Positions 10,601-20,871 are shown, counted from the stretch's first letter. The stretch: 64,000 nucleotides of DNA from an uncultured delta proteobacterium (GCA_903907985.1 CAIVQG010000057.1:1-64000); one strand, 5' to 3'. A program made the numbers and translations. The notes: generated from the sequence alone by a model not told the origin.

Positions 10601-11148
10601 GATATGAGCGGCAAATTGGGAAAGTCACGCTTCATGCTGGCCTCGACTATCAATCCATTCAATACACCAACCTTAAGCCCGGTGAGATCATCGAGACCCT
10701 TCACGGAACGTACATTTTGGCGGGTGACAAGGACTGAGGCAAAAGTGGCATGAGACCTGGTAAAGATAACACTTTTCGCCCGTTCCGGGTCGGGCGCAAT
10801 CTTCGGTATGACATCAATTTCCCCCGCTTCCATTTTCTTCAAAGCAGCGGACACATTGAGGCCGGGAACCAGGACAAAGGGGACACCGAGACGTTGCAGG
10901 CAGACCTGGATAAAGCCGGCGCTGATGCCGGAGTAAACGCCTTTCTCGTCCAGGAACTCAAAAGGTGGGCGTGCCGAGTCCACTCCGAGACGCAATTGCT
11001 TACCTAAAAGAAAAGCACGTTCCTCTGCCGTCAAATCAATCCGGACTTCTCCGGATTTCTCTTGCGCCAGGGACGGCAATACAAAGGGAGCAGACAAAAG
11101 AAGCGTCAGAATAGCAAGGAGCAGTCGTTTAAAAATCATCGTGATCAC
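7696..11148 (-). CDS. membrane sensor protein: SBP_bac_3, GAF, PAS, PocR, PAS; no kinase domain
   Basis: This 1150-residue protein begins with a signal peptide (about 1-29) and a periplasmic solute-binding domain of the SBP_bac_3 type (about 35-265), then one membrane helix (about 277-300). Inside the cell come a GAF domain (about 350-480), a PAS domain (about 540-660), a long Ala/Glu-rich helix, a PocR ligand-binding domain (about 790-960, with several Cys residues including CARC), a second PAS (about 1000-1110) and a C-terminal coil. I see no HisKA, HATPase, GGDEF, EAL or methyl-accepting module, so it senses but has no visible output. The coil (RLTINRE...IQLKEEIN) recurs in the 532-residue sensor and may dock to a kinase. 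The start is a GTG with AAGGAG about 12 bases upstream. Confidence 0.88.
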   Translation of the reverse strand: MITMIFKRLLLAILTLLLSAPFVLPSLAQEKSGEVRIDLTAEERAFLLGKQLRLGVDSARPPFEFLDEKGVYSGISAGFIQVCLQRLGVPFVLVPGLNVSAALKKMEAGEIDVIPKIAPDPERAKSVIFTRSHATFASVLVTRQNVRSVKGLDDLTGLKVGVLNGLIVEASMKRDFPNLPLISLPDVRTALVELSSGNIDVYIEHMAIVSYNIDKLGLNNLKIAAQTPYNYEMAFGVRKDWPLLASALDKALASLSKQERAAITGRWLTVEYQPGINWKIYGPIALVLFIIIIVVIIWNRSLRKVIRQREMIQEQLQENSRMLELRSEIKAKLSRIAVDLQQARNFEELTRTFMSQTAPMMGAVYGVFYYMDEQKGLLRAVGGYGWMDTEAGSRQFVIGQGLVGQCAKEKKTLSINNFQDSNIRITWGGGQFSPREILLLPVLEQDHVLAVIELGALQPFTAEQRALLEELMPMVALNLEINRRNTTTQELLAKSQVQLAELGQSRKAMLNILDDIEVAKREAESNVHKIKAMSEAINDALVMIDGQGKVLFWNRAAEMLFGYTAAEAMGKDFHQMAVPPEMREKAQSGMSQFAQSGQGVLFGSAIETTAINRMGETFPVEVNLSPFQLGKDWFAVGTVRDITERKRADALKVGKEVAEEAAARAEEAAIRAEQARQEAERAQEELKVKLLEIERFNRLSLGRESRIIELKKQVNEIAVKADGKPIYQEQEITEDSDDLIQPQSFMNGIDQAEIPAQAIAEMLNVDKFQRLLEDFCDSVGIASAIIDLQGRVLASARWQRACTDFHRVNEKTCARCIESDTELALNLNEGKLFSVYRCKNGLTDAASPIIVEGKHIANTFVGQFFTSPPDMDYFRLQAEECGLDVDQYLAAIRDVPVVAENKLEPVLGFLVGVAQTVAAMSMERNRAKQAETSIAKQIEMIKRERTSAMSLAEDANDARTELERYKDNLELLVQERTEALKLAGQEQVAIFESLTLGIAFVKDRIILRGNAKLGELFGRTLDEMVGQTTRIWYSSDEEYSGIGANTYEDLKTKPIHQREQLLPRKDGSLFWCLFRVRALDAQDISQGIVCTLEDITERKQAEKELKERMEELERFSRLTINREGKMIQLKEEINSLLEKTGREKKYKIVE

Positions 11149-11196
11149 CGTTTAATGTTTCTCCTTTTCGCCAATCGCTACCTTGACCTTATCAAT

Positions 11197-14100
11197 CTAA
11201 CTTTGTTTCAACCACTTCAGCAATTTGGCAAATAGCTCATCAGGGTCAATCGGCTTACCGATATGATCCTGCATGCCCGCTTCCCGACACTTCTCAATAT
11301 CCGCTTCCATGACGTTGGCTGTCATGGCTAAAATGGGCAGATTCTGGAAACGCTCATCCTGACGTATTTCCCTGGTTGCCGTAATACCGTCCATGACGGG
11401 CATCTGCATATCCATGAGCACGATATCATAGGTGTGTTTATCCAGCATCTCAATGGATTTCTGGCCGTCTTCGGCAATATCTACCTGAAATCCCGCATCG
11501 GTCAGGAGTTCACTGGCAATCTGCTGGTTGAACTCGTTATCTTCCACCAAGAGGATCGAAGAACCTTTGATTGTATCAAGATTATCGAGGAGCGGCGTCT
11601 CTTGTTGCGCCTCATCTCTCGTTTCAAAGTATTGCCCCGCCATTGCCTGAACGATAGTATCGAACATTGTCGACGAACTTACCGGTTTGATGAGCACGTT
11701 TTCGAATCCCACCAAAGCCGCCTCTTTAAATACCTCCTCGCGGCCATAGGCCGTGACCATGATCAGATGGGGCAGTACAGCGAGGGATAGTTCGCGAATT
11801 GCTTTGGCCGTAGCAATGCCGTCCATTCCCGGCATTTGCCAGTCGAGCAAGACGACATCGTAGGGATTCTTGTTTTCGGCAGCGACAAAAATTTCTTCCA
11901 GCGCCGCCTTGCCGGAGGAGACATCCTTCACAATGAAGGTCATTGAGGTCAGCATATCAGAGAGCACGATGCGGCTCATCTCGTTGTCGTCCACTACCAG
12001 CACCCGTCGTCCCCGCAGGTCGGGCTCGGGCACGAACTTCCTGGCCTTGGCAATGCCCTTGCCCAAGCGGGCCGTAAACCAGAAGGTGCTGCCTTTGCCG
12101 TATTCGCTTTCCACTCCCACATCACCGCCCATGAGGTTGGCCAATTTTTTGGAGATAGCCAGTCCTAATCCCGTGCCGCCGTATTTTCGGGAGGTGGATG
12201 TATCGGCCTGCTGGAATGATTGGAACAGTTTGCCAATCTGTTCTTGGGTGAGTCCGATGCCCGTATCGCACACGGCAAAACGCATCAGCGCATCATCGTC
12301 CGTTTCTTCCTCGACCCGGATAGAGATGACAATCTCACCCTGTTCGGTAAACTTGACCGCATTGTTGGAATAATTGACCAGAATCTGTCCAAGGCGCAGC
12401 GGGTCGCCAACCAGGTAATTGGGCGTTCCCTTTCCGATATTGAAGACGAGTTCCAGCCCTTTGGTGGTCGCTTTTTCGGAAATGAGGTTGGAAACATTCT
12501 CCAGCATCTTCTCCAACTCAAACTCCGTATGCTCTACTGACAACTTCCCTGCCTCGATCTTCGAGAAATCCAGGATGTCGTTGATGATTCCCAAAAGATG
12601 CGTTCCCGATTGCTGGATTTTCCGGACATAGTCCCGTTGCTTCTTATTCAGCTCCGTTTTCATAGCCAGAGCCGAAAAACCGACAATCGCGTTCATGGGG
12701 GTCCGTATTTCATGGCTCATGTTGGCCAGGAAATCAGCTTTGGCATGGGAGGCCGCTTCGGCAATCTCCTTAGCCTCCTGCAATTCAGCCTGCATTTTCT
12801 TGAGCCAGCTGATGTCAACCAGCCATCCCAGGATGCTGGGCTGGTCTTCGAATGTCGTTGGCATAAAGTTCAACATGATATCGACGGGTAATCCGTCCGC
12901 GCCACGCATTCTAACTTCATAATTGCTGACAATACCGTCGCGTTGCATGGCCTCGACGATCGGCGCCCGATCTCCCGGGTCGAGATAGATAGTGGTTATG
13001 GGATCACCGACCTTGGCTTTCAGCGTCCTTAAAAATTGCGGATTGGCAAACTTCAGGATTCCGCCCGTCGTTATGCCGACACAGATGGGACTGCTTTCCA
13101 TCATGCCCTGCAGCCTTTCCCGCTCTTTGCGAATGGCGTTTTCCATTACCTTACGCTCGGTGATATCCCGGAAGGAAACTACCGTGCCCGTGATATCGCC
13201 GTTTCTGCGAATGGGCGTTGTTGAATATTCCACGGGGATGGCCTTGCCGTCCTTGCGCCAGAGCACTTCATCGTCCACAGTACGGGCCTGGCCGTCCTGA
13301 GAAGTCAGATACATGGGGCATTGCAAGCGAGGGAACTCCGAGCCGTCGGGATACGCAAAGTGAAATTGGGCGTGCATCAATGTGCCGATCATTTCTTCTT
13401 CCGCATAGCCAAGGAGGGCAGCGGCTTCACGATTGACGAATGTTACCCTGCCGTCTTGACCCATACCAAAAATCCCTTCGCTAATTGACCCGAGAATCAA
13501 ACGGCTGCGTTCCTCGGTCTGAGCCAGCAATTCCTTCTGCTCTTCCAGTTCGTCGCGGCGGGCTGTAAGCTGCCGCTCGGAGGCGGCCAGCGACAGAGCC
13601 TGGGCCTGCGTCTGCTCCAGTAAATCACGGGTAGCGACGTTGCCGGCGAGTATTTGCAGCTTGGTTGCCACAACGGGCAGCGTCGCTTCGAAGAATGCCG
13701 TGGCCCGGCTGTCAAAAGGCGCCAATGCACCAACTTCCAGCACGGCCAGTACCTTATCGCGTTCAATAATGGGCATAATCAATACGTTGCGGACAATCAG
13801 CGTGCCGAGCCCCAGAGTAACGCCGACAGATTCATCCTCCGGCAGCGAAAGAACAATCTTCCGCCGGTCCAAGGCCACCTGTCCCACGAGACCCTGACCC
13901 CAGGCAAAACAACTGGTGTTAATGGAATCATCGTAGCCGTAACCGCCGATCCGCTGCAGTTTGGAATCATTGCTGCCAGCAATATAGAGCGCACTATAGA
14001 CCAGCCCCAAGATCGACGCCAGCCGGGAGGACAGCGCGTTGCCGAATTCTTCAAATGATGCAGCAACTAGAACCGCCTGATCGATTTCTGCCAGTTCTTC

Positions 14101-14958
14101 CTTGATCCAGCGTTGAGCCTCTATGGCCTTTGCGCCGTCCTGCAGTAGTGTAACCGAATTCGCTATGACACCGATTTCGTTCTGATATCCGACATGGGGC
14201 ACGGTATTGTCGAGCCTGCCGGCGGCGATGTCCTGGATGCTGCCTACCAGATCATTCAAGGGGCGACGGATAGAGATGCTGATCAGCAAGGCGAAGATAC
14301 CACCGCCAATCAGGCCAATCACGAGAAGCACAAGCAACAGCAACCGGCTTTGTGCCGACACAGCTATTACTTGCATTGCGGCCTGCCGGGATGCCGCTTC
14401 CTTGGCGCGGGCAACTTCATCCAGCTTTTCGTCCGCTTTATTAACGACATCATTAAATTCCGCGCTGGTCAGAATCTTTTCTACCGACAGCCGCGAAGAG
14501 GAGTCACCGCCTTCAATCAGGGCGATTAACTGATCGACGTTGCGCAGGTATTGGGCATAAAGGGCGTCAAATTCCACTATCAATTTTCTATTTTTTTCGA
14601 TGTAAAATAGCCTGCGCCCTTCTTCCAGCTCTTTCTGCAGGGTCATCCGGGCAAGGTCAAGTCGCTTTTTCGCCTTCTCCCGGTCATCAACGTTAGTTAC
14701 CAAAGCCATCTGGCGCAGACTACGCCCGATATAAATTAGATTTATGTTAGCTTCATTGATGTGAGACAGAGCCACCATATCCTTTTCGTAGAGATCCCGG
14801 GTTGCCTTTTCCAGCCGGGTCATGTCATACAGGCTTTGAATACCGATTATTATGGTAACGAGCAGGACAAAGCCAAAGCCGAGGAGCAGCTTGGTATTGA
14901 GTTGCAGCCGCAGCATATAATTTTTCAGTCTGTTCATGTTTATAGTTCGCCCGAGCAC
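11197..14958 (-). CDS. membrane hybrid histidine kinase (4-helix sensor, HAMP, GAF, PAS, PAS, HisKA, HATPase, REC, REC)
   Basis: This 1253-residue protein has two membrane helices (about 25-47 and 206-230) flanking a helical periplasmic domain like those of chemoreceptors. HAMP, GAF (about 300-440), a coiled coil and two PAS domains follow. The core has HisKA ([15 protein letters not shown]), HATPase ([22 protein letters not shown]) and two receivers ([22 protein letters not shown]). It ends right after the second receiver, so it lacks the Hpt domain of the 913-residue kinase and may use that one in trans. The GTG start has a GAAGGAG site 8 bases upstream, better than the next in-frame ATG. 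It follows the 532-residue sensor gene by 30 bases. Confidence 0.93.
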   Translation of the reverse strand: MLGRTINMNRLKNYMLRLQLNTKLLLGFGFVLLVTIIIGIQSLYDMTRLEKATRDLYEKDMVALSHINEANINLIYIGRSLRQMALVTNVDDREKAKKRLDLARMTLQKELEEGRRLFYIEKNRKLIVEFDALYAQYLRNVDQLIALIEGGDSSSRLSVEKILTSAEFNDVVNKADEKLDEVARAKEAASRQAAMQVIAVSAQSRLLLLVLLVIGLIGGGIFALLISISIRRPLNDLVGSIQDIAAGRLDNTVPHVGYQNEIGVIANSVTLLQDGAKAIEAQRWIKEELAEIDQAVLVAASFEEFGNALSSRLASILGLVYSALYIAGSNDSKLQRIGGYGYDDSINTSCFAWGQGLVGQVALDRRKIVLSLPEDESVGVTLGLGTLIVRNVLIMPIIERDKVLAVLEVGALAPFDSRATAFFEATLPVVATKLQILAGNVATRDLLEQTQAQALSLAASERQLTARRDELEEQKELLAQTEERSRLILGSISEGIFGMGQDGRVTFVNREAAALLGYAEEEMIGTLMHAQFHFAYPDGSEFPRLQCPMYLTSQDGQARTVDDEVLWRKDGKAIPVEYSTTPIRRNGDITGTVVSFRDITERKVMENAIRKERERLQGMMESSPICVGITTGGILKFANPQFLRTLKAKVGDPITTIYLDPGDRAPIVEAMQRDGIVSNYEVRMRGADGLPVDIMLNFMPTTFEDQPSILGWLVDISWLKKMQAELQEAKEIAEAASHAKADFLANMSHEIRTPMNAIVGFSALAMKTELNKKQRDYVRKIQQSGTHLLGIINDILDFSKIEAGKLSVEHTEFELEKMLENVSNLISEKATTKGLELVFNIGKGTPNYLVGDPLRLGQILVNYSNNAVKFTEQGEIVISIRVEEETDDDALMRFAVCDTGIGLTQEQIGKLFQSFQQADTSTSRKYGGTGLGLAISKKLANLMGGDVGVESEYGKGSTFWFTARLGKGIAKARKFVPEPDLRGRRVLVVDDNEMSRIVLSDMLTSMTFIVKDVSSGKAALEEIFVAAENKNPYDVVLLDWQMPGMDGIATAKAIRELSLAVLPHLIMVTAYGREEVFKEAALVGFENVLIKPVSSSTMFDTIVQAMAGQYFETRDEAQQETPLLDNLDTIKGSSILLVEDNEFNQQIASELLTDAGFQVDIAEDGQKSIEMLDKHTYDIVLMDMQMPVMDGITATREIRQDERFQNLPILAMTANVMEADIEKCREAGMQDHIGKPIDPDELFAKLLKWLKQS

Positions 14959-14988
14959 GATGTTGTCTCCTTCAGATGGTGCACATTT

Positions 14989-16587
14989 TCACTCACCAAC
15001 GATTTTATATTTTTTCTCCTGCCCTTTCTGCTCGAGGAGGTTATTGATTTCCTCCTTGAGTTGAATCATTTTTTCTTCACGGTTAATGGTCAGGCGGCTG
15101 AACTGTTCGAGCTCCTCCATATGTTCCTGGAGCTCTTTTTCCGCTTGCTGGCGTTCGGTGATGTCGTGAAACGAAACTACGGTCGCCACTACCTGGCCGT
15201 CTTTAAACACTGGTGTTGTTGAGTACTCCACCGGAACTGCCGTGCCATCCTTGCGCCAGAAGACCTCATTGTTCACATTACGGGCTTTGCCGTCCTGGGA
15301 AGTCAGATACATGGGGCATTGCAGACGCGGGAATTCCGAACCGTCGGAATAGGTATGGTGAACTTCCGTATGCATCAATTTGCCGATCATCTCTTTTTCA
15401 CTATAACCGAGGATATTACTTGCCGCAGCATTGATAAACGTTACCCGTCCATCACTGCCCATACCAAAAATCCCTTCACTCATTGAGCCGAGGATCAAAC
15501 GAATGTGTTCCTCATTCTGAGCCAGCAATTCCTTTTGTTCCTTCATTTCGTCTCTCTGGGCCATGAGTTGCCGCTCGGAAGCTGCCAGGGCTAATGCCTG
15601 AGATTGACTCTCTGCGAGCAGATTCTTCATCCGGAAATTCGATTGGGCGAACACATAAATCGCTGCAAGAAAGCTTACTGTCAATAAAAGAGTGAGCAGA
15701 GTAAGGATAATGCCGAACGACTGGTACATGGTGATCTGCGCTGCCGGCCAGAGAAGGAATACAAAAACACCTTCATAGGGTGTGGCAGCTTGTGCTGTAA
15801 TATATTGATTCCCTCTAAACGTAACTTCCGCCCCGGCCTGGAACTGTTTGGGCAAAACGGGGTCGAATGGTCCCAAACCGTATTGTTTAGAAAGGATAAT
15901 TTTCTGCTGCTGTTCTTTACCCAGGGGCCAGAGGCTTTTCAGGCGTGCCTCCGGCTGCGACGATATAAAAATTATGCCGTTTTGGTCCACAAGGAACCAG
16001 ATATACTGTTTGAGCTTTGTCTCGATGTCCTCAAGTTCCTTCTTTATGGTCACGACCCCGACGATCTGACCGTCTTTATCCCTGACCGGAGCGCTGGCGA
16101 AAAATCCGCGCCTCCCCGTTCCTATACCGACAGCGAAATGGCGGCCAATAGCGCCTTTTATCGACTGCTGGAAATAAGGTCTAAAGGCATAATTTTTCCC
16201 TGCAAAACTGTCCTTTTCATTCCGATTGGAGGATGCCAGCGTTAATCCCTCATGATTTATGAGATAACAGGCTGCCGCGTCCAACGATTTGTGATAGCGA
16301 TCCAATATGTTGTTTATCTTTTCCATATTCGCCGTCGTATTGGCCTGCAAAACGGGAAGAGTTAAGGGGGAACCGGCAACGGCAGCGGCTGCACTTTCAA
16401 TTCTCTTTAATTCATTGGTCAGGTTAAGTGATATGATGAGGTTGGCATCTTCCACATTGTGTTTCACCGTGCGCGTTGCCATTTCTACAAGGTAACCGGT
16501 AAAGAGCCAGCCTGCCGCTGAAACCAACAAGACTGCACACAAAATCGAAATAACAAACAATTTTTTAGTGAAATGAAATTTCGGCAT
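14989..16587 (-). CDS. membrane Cache/PAS sensor protein without kinase domain
   Basis: This is a 532-residue protein. An upstream in-frame ATG at 16620 would add 11 residues, but the ATG at 16587 has AGGAGG at 10 bases and is preferred. An N-terminal membrane helix and a second at about 290-315 bracket a large periplasmic region with Cache/PDC features (YxxRPYFQQ, VGVVTIK, LVDQNGIIF). A coiled coil, one PAS domain (about 365-480) and a C-terminal coil complete it. The PAS is very like the first PAS of the 1253-residue kinase (shared [19 protein letters not shown]). No HisKA or HATPase is present. It is the first gene of the array and may modulate the downstream kinases. Confidence 0.86.
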   Translation of the reverse strand: MPKFHFTKKLFVISILCAVLLVSAAGWLFTGYLVEMATRTVKHNVEDANLIISLNLTNELKRIESAAAAVAGSPLTLPVLQANTTANMEKINNILDRYHKSLDAAACYLINHEGLTLASSNRNEKDSFAGKNYAFRPYFQQSIKGAIGRHFAVGIGTGRRGFFASAPVRDKDGQIVGVVTIKKELEDIETKLKQYIWFLVDQNGIIFISSQPEARLKSLWPLGKEQQQKIILSKQYGLGPFDPVLPKQFQAGAEVTFRGNQYITAQAATPYEGVFVFLLWPAAQITMYQSFGIILTLLTLLLTVSFLAAIYVFAQSNFRMKNLLAESQSQALALAASERQLMAQRDEMKEQKELLAQNEEHIRLILGSMSEGIFGMGSDGRVTFINAAASNILGYSEKEMIGKLMHTEVHHTYSDGSEFPRLQCPMYLTSQDGKARNVNNEVFWRKDGTAVPVEYSTTPVFKDGQVVATVVSFHDITERQQAEKELQEHMEELEQFSRLTINREEKMIQLKEEINNLLEQKGQEKKYKIVGE

Positions 16588-16952
16588 GATCAAGATGCCT
16601 CCTCTAGACATGTCCAGCATGGTTGTGGTTTGGAAAAGGCGGCAGATATCAGATATAATTTGCTTAGGTTAGTCATTGCCACTCCGAAAGGCTCGAAATG
16701 AAAGAAAAAGTGCAATCAGGTAACATATATGTCGTAAATATATCAAAATTATCAGGCAACAACAATCTTTATGTTTTTTAACTGCTTTATGCCGAAAGAA
16801 GAATTTTCTGTGATCGTTATAGAGAAAAAATTGCAATTCAATTTAAAGATGGATCCAACATCGGGATGAAGTTGGAGTTATAGACCCTTGTATTCTGAAT
16901 ACCGGCCTTCGCCATTATGAAGGAAGAAAGCAACCTTTGAATATTTCGAGGA
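16588..16952. other. intergenic, likely promoter region of the signalling array
   Basis: This 365-base gap separates tyrS from the first sensor gene and, as both read leftward, must hold the array's promoter. On the minus strand an A+T-rich stretch with TATATC near 16655 could be a -10, but no good -35 is at the right distance. No RNA gene or repeat is seen. Confidence 0.3.
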
Positions 16953-18239
16953 TTAATCTTTTATTTCGATAATCAGGTATTTCTTTTTGCCCTTGCGAAT
17001 GCGTATTTCATCGCCGCCTGCAAAATCGGCCGCCGTGAGTTTTTCGTCGATGGATTTTACCTGACGGTCATTTACGTAGATACCGCCTTGTTCGATGAGA
17101 CGCCGGGCTTCAGACGATGATTGCGTTAAGCCTGATTTAGCACAGCTGGCCATTATGGAAATGCCTGCATCCAAGTCTTTGCGGGAAACTGCATAGCGCG
17201 GGATGCCGGAAGTATCGGTTGCCGGCGCCGTGCGCGGAATGGTGCTGGAGGGAAACATGTCTGCATCCACTGGGCGCGAATGGAAAGCCTCCATGGAAGC
17301 CCGCCAGGCGCCCTGGGCCGCATCACAGCCATGTGTGATCTTTGTTGCTTCGAAAGCCAGTACTGCTTTGGCCATATTCAATTGCGCATCTGCCAGATTT
17401 TTCGCCGCACTGATTTCATCGAGCGGCAGAAAGGTGAAGAGCTTAAGAAATCTCTCCAGATCGGCATCGTCGGTGTTTATCCAGTACTGATAATACTCGT
17501 AAGGCGTAGTTAAGTTTCTGTCCAGCCAGATGGTTCCCTTTTCCGTTTTCCCCATCTTCTGCCCCAACGAAGTCGTAATTAAGGGGAAGGTTACAGCATG
17601 AGCATCTTTGCCCGCGACCTTGCGAATCAGCTCGGTTCCCGCCAGCATATTGCCCCATTGGTCATTGCCGCCCATTTGCAGGGCGCAGCCCTGATTCTGG
17701 AACAAATAAAGAAAATCGTAAGCCTGGAGGAGCATATAATTGAATTCGATGAAGTTAAGGCCTTTCTCCAGACGTATCTTATAGCTTTCCGCCGCCAGCA
17801 TCCGATTAACACTGAAATGCCGGCCGATATCACGCAAGAATTCTATATAATTAATAGTCGTCAGCCAATCGGCATTGTTGAGCAGTAATGCTTTATTATC
17901 GGAAAAGTCGAGATACTGGGAAAGTTGTTTTCCGAGGCATTGTGCATTGTAATCAATTTGTTCACGGGTCAGCACCTGGCGCATTTCAGTTTTACCGCTG
18001 GGGTCACCGATTAAACCGGTTCCGCCGCCCACCAGGGCAATTGGTTTGTTACCGTTTTGTTGCATATGGGCTAGCGCCATAATGGGCACCAGGCTGCCAA
18101 TATGCAGGCTGGTTGCCGTGGGATCAAAGCCGATGTAACAGGTAACCGGACCTGCCTCAAAAAGCCCTCGAATTAAAGCTTCCTCCGTCACCTGCTCGAG
18201 AAAGCCTCTTTCCCCTAAAACATCATAAGCGCTTTTCAT
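16953..18239 (-). CDS. tyrS: tyrosine--tRNA ligase
   Basis: This class I synthetase charges tRNA-Tyr. The HIGH signature is HIGS near residue 46 and the KMSKS loop is KMGKTE near 230. Tyrosine-pocket segments (GFDPTATSLH, QGCALQMGGNDQWGN) are clear. The C-terminus (about 360-428) is an S4-like RNA-binding domain. At 428 residues it has the usual TyrS length. A GTG six bases earlier is possible, but the ATG at 18239 has GGAGG at 9 bases. It overlaps the end of the phosphodiesterase gene upstream, suggesting translational coupling. Confidence 0.97.
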   Translation of the reverse strand: MKSAYDVLGERGFLEQVTEEALIRGLFEAGPVTCYIGFDPTATSLHIGSLVPIMALAHMQQNGNKPIALVGGGTGLIGDPSGKTEMRQVLTREQIDYNAQCLGKQLSQYLDFSDNKALLLNNADWLTTINYIEFLRDIGRHFSVNRMLAAESYKIRLEKGLNFIEFNYMLLQAYDFLYLFQNQGCALQMGGNDQWGNMLAGTELIRKVAGKDAHAVTFPLITTSLGQKMGKTEKGTIWLDRNLTTPYEYYQYWINTDDADLERFLKLFTFLPLDEISAAKNLADAQLNMAKAVLAFEATKITHGCDAAQGAWRASMEAFHSRPVDADMFPSSTIPRTAPATDTSGIPRYAVSRKDLDAGISIMASCAKSGLTQSSSEARRLIEQGGIYVNDRQVKSIDEKLTAADFAGGDEIRIRKGKKKYLIIEIKD

Positions 18240-19041
18240 CCTCACCTGCCTCCGCCTTTTCTTTTAGCTTGACGCTGATCCTCTCCAGAGAATTTGCTTT
18301 CCCGGTCGCCGAATCAATATCCAGTAGAACGGCCTGCAGGCGAACGTCGCCTTTGGCCGTATCAAACCTATTAGGAACGCCCGTCAAAAACCGTTCAATG
18401 ATAACTTCCTTCTTTACACCGATGACGGAATCAAAAGGCCCGGTCATACCAACATCACTCAAATATGCCGTCCCCCCGGGCAGGATTTCGTCATCGGCTG
18501 TCTGCACATGAGTATGGGTTCCTAATACTGCACTCACTTCACCATCGAGGTACCAGCCCAGCGCCTTTTTTTCCGAAGTCGCCTCGGCGTGAATATCCAC
18601 GATAATAACTTTTGTTTTTTTCCGCATTTCGGCAATCTCGCTTTTTGCCTTCACGAACGGACAATCAATCGGCTGCATGAATATACGGCCAGCCAGATTA
18701 AGTACCCCCACATATTCACCTGCCGCCGTCGGCATGATCACTGCACCTGCTCCCGGAACTTTTGCCGGATAATTGGCCGGACGTAAAAGAGTCTCGTAAT
18801 CCCCGATAAATTCCAATATTTCCTTCTTATCCCAGATATGGTTTCCAGACGTAAGAATATCAATATGGCTGTCATAAAGCTCTTCTACAATATCGCGAGT
18901 TACACCAAATCCGGCAGCAGCGTTTTCGCAATTGGCGATGACCAGATCAATCTGGCGGTCGCCAATCAATTTGGGCAAGAGTTCTTTTATGGCTCTGCGC
19001 CCGGGTTTCCCCACGATATCGCCGATAAATAATATTTTCAT
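18223..19041 (-). CDS. YmdB-family metallophosphoesterase
   Basis: This 272-residue protein belongs to the TIGR00282/YmdB calcineurin-like phosphoesterase family. Metal ligands are visible in FIGDIVGKPGR, NCENAAAGFG, TSGNHIWDKKE, DIHAEATSEK and LGTHTHVQTAD. YmdB of Bacillus hydrolyses 2',3'-cyclic nucleotides and genetically interacts with RNase Y. The same pairing occurs here, with rny directly upstream and 42 bases between them, so a role in RNA turnover or signalling is likely. The 3' end overlaps tyrS by 17 bases. Confidence 0.93.
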   Translation of the reverse strand: MKILFIGDIVGKPGRRAIKELLPKLIGDRQIDLVIANCENAAAGFGVTRDIVEELYDSHIDILTSGNHIWDKKEILEFIGDYETLLRPANYPAKVPGAGAVIMPTAAGEYVGVLNLAGRIFMQPIDCPFVKAKSEIAEMRKKTKVIIVDIHAEATSEKKALGWYLDGEVSAVLGTHTHVQTADDEILPGGTAYLSDVGMTGPFDSVIGVKKEVIIERFLTGVPNRFDTAKGDVRLQAVLLDIDSATGKANSLERISVKLKEKAEAGEDEKRL

Positions 19042-19083
19042 TTACTTCCTTTACTTCTTTTGCCCGCACTATCATCACAACAT

Positions 19084-20649
19084 TTATTTGGCAAAATTAG
19101 AAACACGGGTCTCCCGAATTACCGTAACCTTTATCTGGCCCGGATAGCTCAGTTCGCTTTCAATTTTCTTAATAATATCATTACACAACATTACGGTATC
19201 GTTGTCGGAGATTTTTTCATTTTCCACCAGGATACGTATCTCCCTGCCGGCCTGAATAGCATAACATTTATCAACGCCATTAAATGAAAGGGCGATCTTT
19301 TCTAGTTCTTCCAGGCGCTTGACATATGTTTCCAGCATTTCACGCCGTGCTCCCGGTCTCGCGGACGATAGCGCATCTGCCGCCTGTACCAGAACTCCCA
19401 GCAGCGTATTGTTACGGCCATCATCATGATGGGTAGCTATAGCCTGGATAATTCGCGGATTTTCCCCGAAGCGCTTGGCGAAATCCGCACCGATAGCGGC
19501 ATGCGGACCTTCTATTTTATGGTCAATCGCTTTGCCGATATCGTGCAACAATCCGGCCCGCTTGGCTTCCTTAACATTCATTTTTAATTCCGAGGCCATT
19601 ATGCCGGTAAGATAAGCTACATCGATGGAGTGCTGCAGTACATTCTGAGAGTAACTCGTCCGATATTTCAAACTACCGAGCAAATTGATTATTTCGGGAT
19701 GGACATCATGGACACCGACATCAAAAGATGCTTTTTCTCCGGTTTCCCTGATAATTTGCTCAACTTCCGTGCGAACTTTTTTGACGATTTCTTCAATACG
19801 TCCCGGATGAATCCGGCCATCCTGGATTAATCTTTCCAGTGATATTCTGGCAACTTCTCTCCTTACCGGATCAAAGCTGGAGAGAACTACCGCTTCCGGA
19901 GTATCATCAACAATTAAATCTATCCCTGTGGCCGCTTCAATGGCGCGGATATTTCTGCCTTCCCGGCCGATTATGCGGCCTTTCATTTCCTCGCTGGGCA
20001 GATTTACAACCGAAACTGTATGTTCGGCCACATAGTCGCCTGCGTAACGTTGAATGGAATAGGCAATTATTTCGCGTGCCTTTCGATCGCCGGTAAGCTT
20101 AGCTTCTTCTTCGATTTTACGGACTGTTGCCGCCGCATCACGTTTGGCATCAACCTCCATCTCCTGGATCAATATTTTCTTGGCTTCCTCCGAAGACATT
20201 CCGGCAATCTTTTCCAGTTTTTCTTTTTGTTCATCCAATGCTACATCTAACTTACGGTGTTTCTCCTCAACTGCCGCCTCTTTAACTGATATTGTTTTCT
20301 CACGGCTTTCAAAAGTTACTTCCTTTTGCGCCAGCAGATCAATCCGCTTATCCAGGTTTTCTTCTTTGGCGCGAATCCGTTTTTCTAATCCATCCAGCTC
20401 ATTTTTTCGCTCCTTGCTTTCCCTGTCGAAATCACCCTTCATTTTCAGAAGGTTTTCCTTGGCCTGCAGGATCGACTCTTTTTTGATTGTTTCCGATTCT
20501 TTCTTTGCTTCTTCAACAATCCGTGCGGACAAACTCTCTGATGATCTGATTTTCTTGGCCGCAGACAGCTGCTTTAAAAGATAACCACAAATAAGGCCAA
20601 CTACAATTGAACCGAATATTACCAGGACAAATAAACTTCCATTTAACAT
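19084..20649 (-). CDS. rny: ribonuclease Y
   Basis: This 521-residue membrane-anchored endoribonuclease starts mRNA decay. It has an N-terminal membrane helix (about 5-25), a long charged coiled coil (about 30-200), a KH domain ([21 protein letters not shown], about 210-275) and an HD domain ([17 protein letters not shown], about 335-430). Length and order match the family. GGAGG stands 8 bases before the ATG. It is the first gene of the rny-ymdB-tyrS group. Confidence 0.97.
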   Translation of the reverse strand: MLNGSLFVLVIFGSIVVGLICGYLLKQLSAAKKIRSSESLSARIVEEAKKESETIKKESILQAKENLLKMKGDFDRESKERKNELDGLEKRIRAKEENLDKRIDLLAQKEVTFESREKTISVKEAAVEEKHRKLDVALDEQKEKLEKIAGMSSEEAKKILIQEMEVDAKRDAAATVRKIEEEAKLTGDRKAREIIAYSIQRYAGDYVAEHTVSVVNLPSEEMKGRIIGREGRNIRAIEAATGIDLIVDDTPEAVVLSSFDPVRREVARISLERLIQDGRIHPGRIEEIVKKVRTEVEQIIRETGEKASFDVGVHDVHPEIINLLGSLKYRTSYSQNVLQHSIDVAYLTGIMASELKMNVKEAKRAGLLHDIGKAIDHKIEGPHAAIGADFAKRFGENPRIIQAIATHHDDGRNNTLLGVLVQAADALSSARPGARREMLETYVKRLEELEKIALSFNGVDKCYAIQAGREIRILVENEKISDNDTVMLCNDIIKKIESELSYPGQIKVTVIRETRVSNFAK

Positions 20650-20871
20650 TTAACTTACCTCCCCGTGCCCCGTTAAGGAAAATCACCATCTGAAAATCTT
20701 TTTGTTTTATTTACTTATAATCTCTAAATTTCTTTAAGTAAACTTTCCCCAACAGCGCTATATTTAAACCTCTCGACTAAAGCAAAAAACACTTCTACCG
20801 AAGGATTCATTGTTTGTTTGATTTTTTTCTAAAGACAGGATCAAGGTGGTTACTGCTCAGGGCATAAATAA

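Noticed and set aside
18239-18245. GTG start for tyrS
   Set aside because: The GGAGG site is only two bases from the GTG, whereas it is 9 bases from the ATG two codons later.
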